27,116 bases of DNA. Origin: JACMRI01 sp043778625 (lineage in GTDB: Bacteria; Bacteroidota; Bacteroidia; UBA4408). Shown here one piece after another: positions 23,305 to 27,116 of this stretch. A program made the translations under genes and the position numbers. The DNA lies in contig JAYWFU010000039.1 in assembly GCA_043778625.1 (NCBI GenBank), positions 1 to 27,116 of the forward strand, written 5' to 3'. How positions within the stretch are numbered: the stretch's first letter is position 1; every line of letters begins with the position of its first letter. The notes beneath the pieces were generated by a model. It made no database searches. It was not told the DNA's origin and was given only the letters and a program-made list of their open reading frames with translations.

Positions 23305-23832
23305 TTATTTAATAGTTATCAACTCTATATCATACACCAATGCACTACGTGGTGGTATTTTGTTAAGGTCGCCTAGTAGGCCGTGGGCTAGGTGTGTAGG
23401 TATTATAAATTTTGCTTTTTCGCCTTGGTGCATTAGCTTAATGCCTTCGTGTACGCCACTTTCTACATCATCGTGGTCTACCCTAAATGTTTCGGCACCA
23501 GTAGTGCGTGTGGTATAGCATAGCGTACCGTCGAGCAACGACACCGTGTAATGCACCGTAGTGTGGCTATTACTTACGGGCATTGCGCCTTGCGTACTTT
23601 TGGTAATGCAGTACAACAGCCCAGTACCTGTGGCTTGCATAGTTAGATTGTGGTGTGTTACGTAGCTTTCAATGCGTTGTTTTTCGGTGCTTACAAATGT
23701 TTTGTTGGCATCTTGCAAGGTGTCTTTTAGTTGTGCTTCAGGTAGTTGAGGCGCATTGTCAGTATCAACATTACAACCCAAAGCAAGAGTAATTACTAAG
23801 GGTAGTGTGTGTTTAAACCAGTTCATTAGCAT
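23305..23832 (-). CDS. FKBP-type peptidyl-prolyl isomerase-like lipoprotein (GldI-like)
   Basis: A 175-residue envelope lipoprotein. The N-terminus has a hydrophobic segment and lipobox LALGC (C20; C18 if the second Met is used). An FKBP domain covers about 68-174, with LLYCITK, VHYTVSLLDGTL, and the IPPRSALVYDIELI ending. Key FKBP pocket positions differ: CYT (105-107) in place of the usual FDS, V127 where a pocket Trp is common, H150 where AYG is common. Size and layout resemble GldI of gliding flavobacteria, but no other gld gene is in the window, so that name is tentative. Its start overlaps the end of the DHH phosphoesterase gene by 20 bases, implying translational coupling. Confidence 0.85.
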   Translation of the reverse strand: MLMNWFKHTLPLVITLALGCNVDTDNAPQLPEAQLKDTLQDANKTFVSTEKQRIESYVTHHNLTMQATGTGLLYCITKSTQGAMPVSNSHTTVHYTVSLLDGTLCYTTRTTGAETFRVDHDDVESGVHEGIKLMHQGEKAKFIIPTHLAHGLLGDLNKIPPRSALVYDIELITIK

Positions 23833-24814
23833 ACTGCGGAATTATGTTTTCAAACTGTTTAATAGTTTCGGCTAACGAAAGGTCGCTGCCACCACCAGCA
23901 GCATTGGCGTGCCCACCACCATTAAAATGCTTACGCGAAAATTCGTTTACATTAAACGTTCCTTTGCTACGAAACGATATTTTAACAGCCCCATCTCTCT
24001 CCACAAAAAACGCTGATAGCTTTATGCCACTTACGCTAAGCCCTATGTTTACTATACCATCGGCGTTACCAGTTTCGTAGTTGTATTCGTTTAACTCGCC
24101 TTCCGTAAGGCTACTTACCATAATAGGCAAGGGGTCGAGCTTATACATTTTGTGCGCCATTGCGTAGCCATGCAAGCGTTTACGGTTAATATTGTCAGCA
24201 TCAAATATGCGCTCGTGTATTTCTTGGTTTTTAACGCCTGCCGCCAATAATTGCGCTACTACTGCATGTGTACGGTTGGTACACGAGTAATATTTAAAAC
24301 AACCAGTATCAGTAAGTATGCCCGTGTACAGGCATTCGGCAATATCTTTATTAAGCAAATTAGTTTTTTCCATTAGCTCCATAAACACATATATTAGTTC
24401 GCAGGTGGAACTTGAACTTACATCGCTAAGCATGTAGGTAGCATAGTTGCTAGGTTCTAGGTGGTGGTCAATCATAACTTTAGGTGCGGTTGATGCCGCT
24501 ACTAAATCTCCTAATTGGTCAATACGTGTTAAGTTATTAAAATCTAACGTAAATAACAAAGTAGCATTAGCAATTAATTGGGCCGCTTTTTGCGGTTGTT
24601 GAGTAGCTATAACCACTTTATCATTATTGGGTAACCAAGTAAGGTTTACAGGGTATTCGTTAGGAGTAACTACCGTAACAGTATGGTTTAATTGTATTAA
24701 AAAATTGTATAACCCCAACGAACTGCCCATTGCATCGCCATCAGGCGATTTGTGCGTAGTAATAACTATTTGTTGAGGTTGTGCTAGTAAGGCTTGTAGT
24801 TGTTGCGTTGTCAT
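23813..24814 (-). CDS. nrnA: DHH-family phosphoesterase (NrnA-like nanoRNase/pAp phosphatase)
   Basis: Degrades very short RNAs, and in related enzymes 3'-phosphoadenosine 5'-phosphate. The 333-residue protein has the DHH domain with metal ligands H21, D25 and D27 in THKSPDGDAMG, D91 in TLDFNN, and the DHH signature at 116-118 (MIDHHLEPS), followed by the C-terminal DHHA1 domain with GGGHANAAGG near residues 300-310. Length matches bacterial NrnA rather than RecJ. It is the first of three closely packed minus-strand genes with the FKBP lipoprotein and the frameshifted membrane gene, and it diverges from ndk through overlapping promoters. Confidence 0.93.
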   Translation of the reverse strand: MTTQQLQALLAQPQQIVITTHKSPDGDAMGSSLGLYNFLIQLNHTVTVVTPNEYPVNLTWLPNNDKVVIATQQPQKAAQLIANATLLFTLDFNNLTRIDQLGDLVAASTAPKVMIDHHLEPSNYATYMLSDVSSSSTCELIYVFMELMEKTNLLNKDIAECLYTGILTDTGCFKYYSCTNRTHAVVAQLLAAGVKNQEIHERIFDADNINRKRLHGYAMAHKMYKLDPLPIMVSSLTEGELNEYNYETGNADGIVNIGLSVSGIKLSAFFVERDGAVKISFRSKGTFNVNEFSRKHFNGGGHANAAGGGSDLSLAETIKQFENIIPQYANELV

Positions 24815-24859
24815 GCGTTGTATATGTATAAACTATTGAAATAATGGTAAGTTGAACTA

Positions 24860-24891
24860 TTGTACAAATGTAATTATAAATACTACCTTTG
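24860..24891 (+). promoter_or_regulatory. ndk promoter (Bacteroidota type)
   Basis: TTG at 24860-24862 and TACCTTTG at 24884-24891, 21 bases apart, fit the -33/-7 architecture of the phylum. The start codon of ndk is 53 bases after the -7 box. Confidence 0.65.
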
Positions 24892-24898
24892 CACCCAA
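24865..24898 (-). promoter_or_regulatory. nrnA promoter, overlapping the ndk promoter
   Basis: On the minus strand TACATTTG (24872-24865) matches the -7 consensus, with TTG at 24898-24896, 23 bases upstream, as a slightly far -33 box. It overlaps the ndk promoter almost completely. Confidence 0.45.
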
Positions 24899-24944
24899 TT
24901 AAAAGTATACATTATTCACAAAATAAACAACAACCCAAAAAACA

Positions 24945-25364
24945 ATGGCAACTAACAGAACCTTTACCATGATTAAGCCTGATGCAGTAGAAAACAACTA
25001 CATTGGAGGTATTTTAAAAATGATTAACGATGCAGGTTTTCGCATTGTGGCAATGAAATATATGCAACTATCGCCAGCAGCAGCAGGTACTTTTTACGAA
25101 GTACACAAGGAACGTCCGTTTTATGGCGAGTTAGTAAGCTACATGAGCAGCGGACCAATTGTTGCAGCGATACTTGAAAAAGAAAATGCAATGGCTGATT
25201 ACCGTACACTAATTGGTGCTACTGACCCTACCAAGGCTGACGAAGGCACAATACGTAAAATATACGCAAAATCAATTGCTGCCAATGCTGTGCACGGTAG
25301 CGATAGCGACGAAAATGCTGAAATTGAAGGTAATTTCTTTTTTAGTGGCTTAGAGCGTTTCTAA
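24945..25364 (+). CDS. ndk: Nucleoside diphosphate kinase
   Basis: Transfers the terminal phosphate among nucleoside tri- and diphosphates, balancing NTP and dNTP pools. The 139-residue protein has K11 in TMIKPDAV, R87 and R104 of the phosphate site, N114 and the phosphohistidine H117 in NAVHGSDSDENA. Length and the C-terminal FFFSGLERF are normal for the family. The A/C-rich leader lacks a Shine-Dalgarno. It has its own promoter and terminator and is monocistronic. Confidence 0.97.
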   Translation: MATNRTFTMIKPDAVENNYIGGILKMINDAGFRIVAMKYMQLSPAAAGTFYEVHKERPFYGELVSYMSSGPIVAAILEKENAMADYRTLIGATDPTKADEGTIRKIYAKSIAANAVHGSDSDENAEIEGNFFFSGLERF

Positions 25365-25392
25365 GTAATATTAAATAACAAAATAAAAAGCT

Positions 25393-25430
25393 AAAACTCC
25401 CACATCAAACATAATTGATGTGGGAGTTTT
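25393..25430 (+). terminator. Rho-independent terminator after ndk
   Basis: Perfect 16-bp stem AAAACTCCCACATCAA (25393-25408) with its complement (25415-25430), 6-base loop, short T run included in the stem. Confidence 0.88.
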
Positions 25431-25680
25431 GAATTATATAGTATAAAATACCCTTGTTTACATTAGTTACTAAAATAACGCTCTCACTTATTTAAAATGA
25501 TTATAAATTAGCTATTGTTAGCAAAATAACTCGCATTATAATTAGTCAGTAAAACTTTGAAATTAACTTTGTGCTGTTATTAAAATAAATGGTGTGGTAT
25601 TACTTACACACCTACATTTGCACTAATAATTTTACAATTGTACTCAATAATTATCAATAATAAATTAAAACAAAACAACA
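25431..25680 (+). other. Leader region of the sdh operon
   Basis: About 250 bases with no gene. A -7-like TACATTTG lies at 25613-25620, 60 bases before the sdhC start; its -33 TTG is not clear (GGTG at 25591-25594 is the best placed). The rest is A/T-rich and ends in an A-rich leader. Confidence 0.45.
25613..25620 (+). promoter_or_regulatory. Putative -7 element of the sdhCAB promoter
   Basis: TACATTTG matches TAnnTTTG. It is identical to the nrnA -7 box. The weak -33 region suggests help from an activator or an inexact match. Confidence 0.5.
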
Positions 25681-26469
25681 ATGGAAGTAAAAAACAAAAT
25701 CGGATTTTTTAATTCGGGTATCGGACAAAAAGTAACCATGGCATTAACAGGTATATTCCTGTGTGTATTTTTAATAGTGCATTTGGTAGGTAATTTTCAG
25801 TTATTTCATCAAGATGGTGGGCAGGCGTTTAACGAGTACGCTGTGTTTATGACTACGTTTCCGCCAATCAAATTTGTGTCGTATGGTTTGTATGCTATGA
25901 TTATTTATCATGCTTTTAAAGGGCTGCACCTTGCCTACAAAAACATACAAGCTCGCCCAGTAAAATACCATACTGAAAAACCAAGTGCTAACAGTGCCTG
26001 GACATCGCGCAGCATGGGTGTTTTGGGTACAATAATATTAGTATTTATTTGTACACACATGAGTAATTTTTGGTGGGAGTATCATAATTCACCACTCACT
26101 TATTCAAAGTACGAAACCAATTTGACTACTGGTGCAGTTACTACTTCAGTTTACGACGGGGAAATAGCCAACAAAAAATTAGAATATCTCACTAACGACA
26201 ATACTGTTAGAGTGGTGGTAGTAAAAGATTTGTACAAAGAAGTTGCTGAAGCATTTACTAACATTGGCTTAGTGCTATTGTACGTTCTATCAATGGCAGC
26301 ATTAGCGTTTCACTTGTTGCATGGTTTCCAAAGTTCGTTTCAAACCTTAGGTTTTAATCATAGCAAGTATAACAAAGTTATTAATTTTGTAGGTACTTAT
26401 ATATTCGCAATAGCTATACCCATTGCGTTTGCGGCTATGCCTATCTACTTTTATTTTTTGAGTAAATAA
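25681..26469 (+). CDS. sdhC: Succinate dehydrogenase / fumarate reductase cytochrome b subunit (b558 type)
   Basis: Single membrane anchor of complex II, carrying haem b and exchanging electrons with menaquinone. The 262-residue protein has five membrane spans at about 17-37, 64-86, 112-132, 193-215 and 236-258. Candidate haem ligands lie in the spans: H34 in IVHLVGN, H77 and H83 in YHAFKGLHLA, H126 in CTHMSNF, H211 and H214 in FHLLHGF, consistent with the two-haem B-type anchors of Bacteroides and Wolinella. A polar loop of about 55 residues lies between spans 3 and 4. sdhA follows after 21 bases. Confidence 0.94.
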   Translation: MEVKNKIGFFNSGIGQKVTMALTGIFLCVFLIVHLVGNFQLFHQDGGQAFNEYAVFMTTFPPIKFVSYGLYAMIIYHAFKGLHLAYKNIQARPVKYHTEKPSANSAWTSRSMGVLGTIILVFICTHMSNFWWEYHNSPLTYSKYETNLTTGAVTTSVYDGEIANKKLEYLTNDNTVRVVVVKDLYKEVAEAFTNIGLVLLYVLSMAALAFHLLHGFQSSFQTLGFNHSKYNKVINFVGTYIFAIAIPIAFAAMPIYFYFLSK

Positions 26470-26490
26470 TCTTTAATACACTTATATATC

Positions 26491-27116
26491 ATGAAATTAG
26501 AATCAAAAATACCTACAGGCCCATTAGCCGAAAAATGGGAAAAATACAAAGGCGAAGCCAAATTAGTAAACCCTGCTAACAAACGTAAGTTAGAAATTAT
26601 AGTAGTAGGTTCGGGTCTTGCAGGCGCATCAGCTGCTGCAAGTTTTGCTGAGCTTGGTTATTCAGTAAAAGTATTTTGCTATCAAGATAGTGCTCGTCGT
26701 GCGCATAGCATAGCGGCACAAGGCGGAATTAATGCCGCTAAAAATTACAAAAATGACGGCGATAGCGTTCATCGTTTGTTTTACGATACCATTAAAGGTG
26801 GCGATTTTCGTTCTCGTGAGGGTAACGTATATCGCTTAGCCGAAGTATCCACAGGCATTATTGACCAATGTGTGGCACAAGGCGTACCCTTTGCTCGCGA
26901 ATACGGAGGATTGTTAGATAACCGCTCGTTTGGAGGCTCGCAAGTATCACGTACGTTTTACGCAGCAGGGCAAACGGGTCAGCAACTATTATTAGGTGCT
27001 TATTCCGCCATGATGCGCCAAGTAGGGCTAGGTAACGTTAAGGTACATGGTCGCCACGAAATGCACGAAGTAGTAACTATTGATGGCAAAGCACGTGGTA
27101 TTATTGCCCGCAACTC
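26491..27116 (+). CDS. sdhA: Succinate dehydrogenase / fumarate reductase flavoprotein subunit (partial, runs off the window)
   Basis: N-terminal 208 residues of the catalytic subunit that interconverts succinate and fumarate using covalent FAD. Visible parts: FAD-binding Rossmann motif VVGSGLAGASAAASFAELG (38-56), then ARRAHSIAAQGGINAA (68-83) with H72 as the expected covalent flavin attachment, followed by DTIKGGDFRSREG and the substrate-region start GVPFAREYGG. The N-terminal extension before the Rossmann motif (about 33 residues) is typical of the B-type enzymes. Cut at 27116; the iron-sulfur subunit sdhB is expected next. Confidence 0.95.
   Translation, partial: MKLESKIPTGPLAEKWEKYKGEAKLVNPANKRKLEIIVVGSGLAGASAAASFAELGYSVKVFCYQDSARRAHSIAAQGGINAAKNYKNDGDSVHRLFYDTIKGGDFRSREGNVYRLAEVSTGIIDQCVAQGVPFAREYGGLLDNRSFGGSQVSRTFYAAGQTGQQLLLGAYSAMMRQVGLGNVKVHGRHEMHEVVTIDGKARGIIARN

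Noticed and set aside
1..27116. CRISPR arrays, prophage, toxin-antitoxin or defence islands
   Set aside because: No regularly spaced repeats, integrase, transposase or known defence gene is seen; apart from the intron-like remnant the gene content is core metabolism.

Overview
The window looks like ordinary chromosomal core DNA of a low-GC member of the Bacteroidota, probably near Chitinophagales/Sphingobacteriales. The reasons are the lack of clear Shine-Dalgarno sequences with A-rich leaders before start codons, promoter elements of the TAnnTTTG type (for example at 24884-24891, 25613-25620 and 2903-2910), and Bacteroidota-typical families: DUF2795, DUF4412, DUF2846, a one-subunit cytochrome b558-type SdhC followed by SdhA, and a eukaryote-like NrdB placed before NrdA. 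The phylum call is firm; the order-level call is inference.

Left edge (1 to about 450): a highly structured non-coding RNA that most resembles the 5' part of a group II intron without its reverse transcriptase. Then HtrA/DegP protease, uracil-DNA glycosylase and a secreted fasciclin protein on the plus strand, closed by a strong terminator. 3.6-6.3 kb is on the minus strand: RNase HI, a tRNA-Leu(GAG) with an unusually short variable region, a DUF2795 protein, a family-2 glycosyltransferase and a DUF4412 secreted protein.

6.4-19.4 kb is on the plus strand: an arginase/agmatinase-family enzyme; a 610-residue secreted protein of unknown role; an apparent operon of RdgB, a double-length tandem D-Ala-D-Ala ligase and an ElaA-type acetyltransferase; a 650-base gene-free stretch with inverted repeats; class Ia ribonucleotide reductase nrdB-nrdA; then a DUF2846 lipoprotein and two coupled genes for probable outer-membrane beta-barrel proteins.

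19.4-24.8 kb is on the minus strand: phosphohexomutase (GlmM type) followed 3 bases later by a cysteine desulfurase; a small lysine-rich secreted protein; and an operon of NrnA-like DHH phosphoesterase, a lipoprotein FKBP with an altered active site, and a membrane protein gene broken by a +1 frameshift. Divergent from this, ndk opens a final plus-strand block with a terminator, then sdhC and the start of sdhA, which runs off the window.

Nucleotide metabolism and genome hygiene recur (Ung, RNase HI, RdgB, NrdAB, NrnA, Ndk), together with wall precursor supply (GlmM, Ddl). I found no CRISPR array, phage, plasmid or defence system. The most unusual items are the tandem Ddl fusion with complementary motif loss in its two halves, the short-variable-loop tRNA-Leu, the intron remnant, the frameshifted membrane gene, and two near-identical terminators about 6 kb apart.
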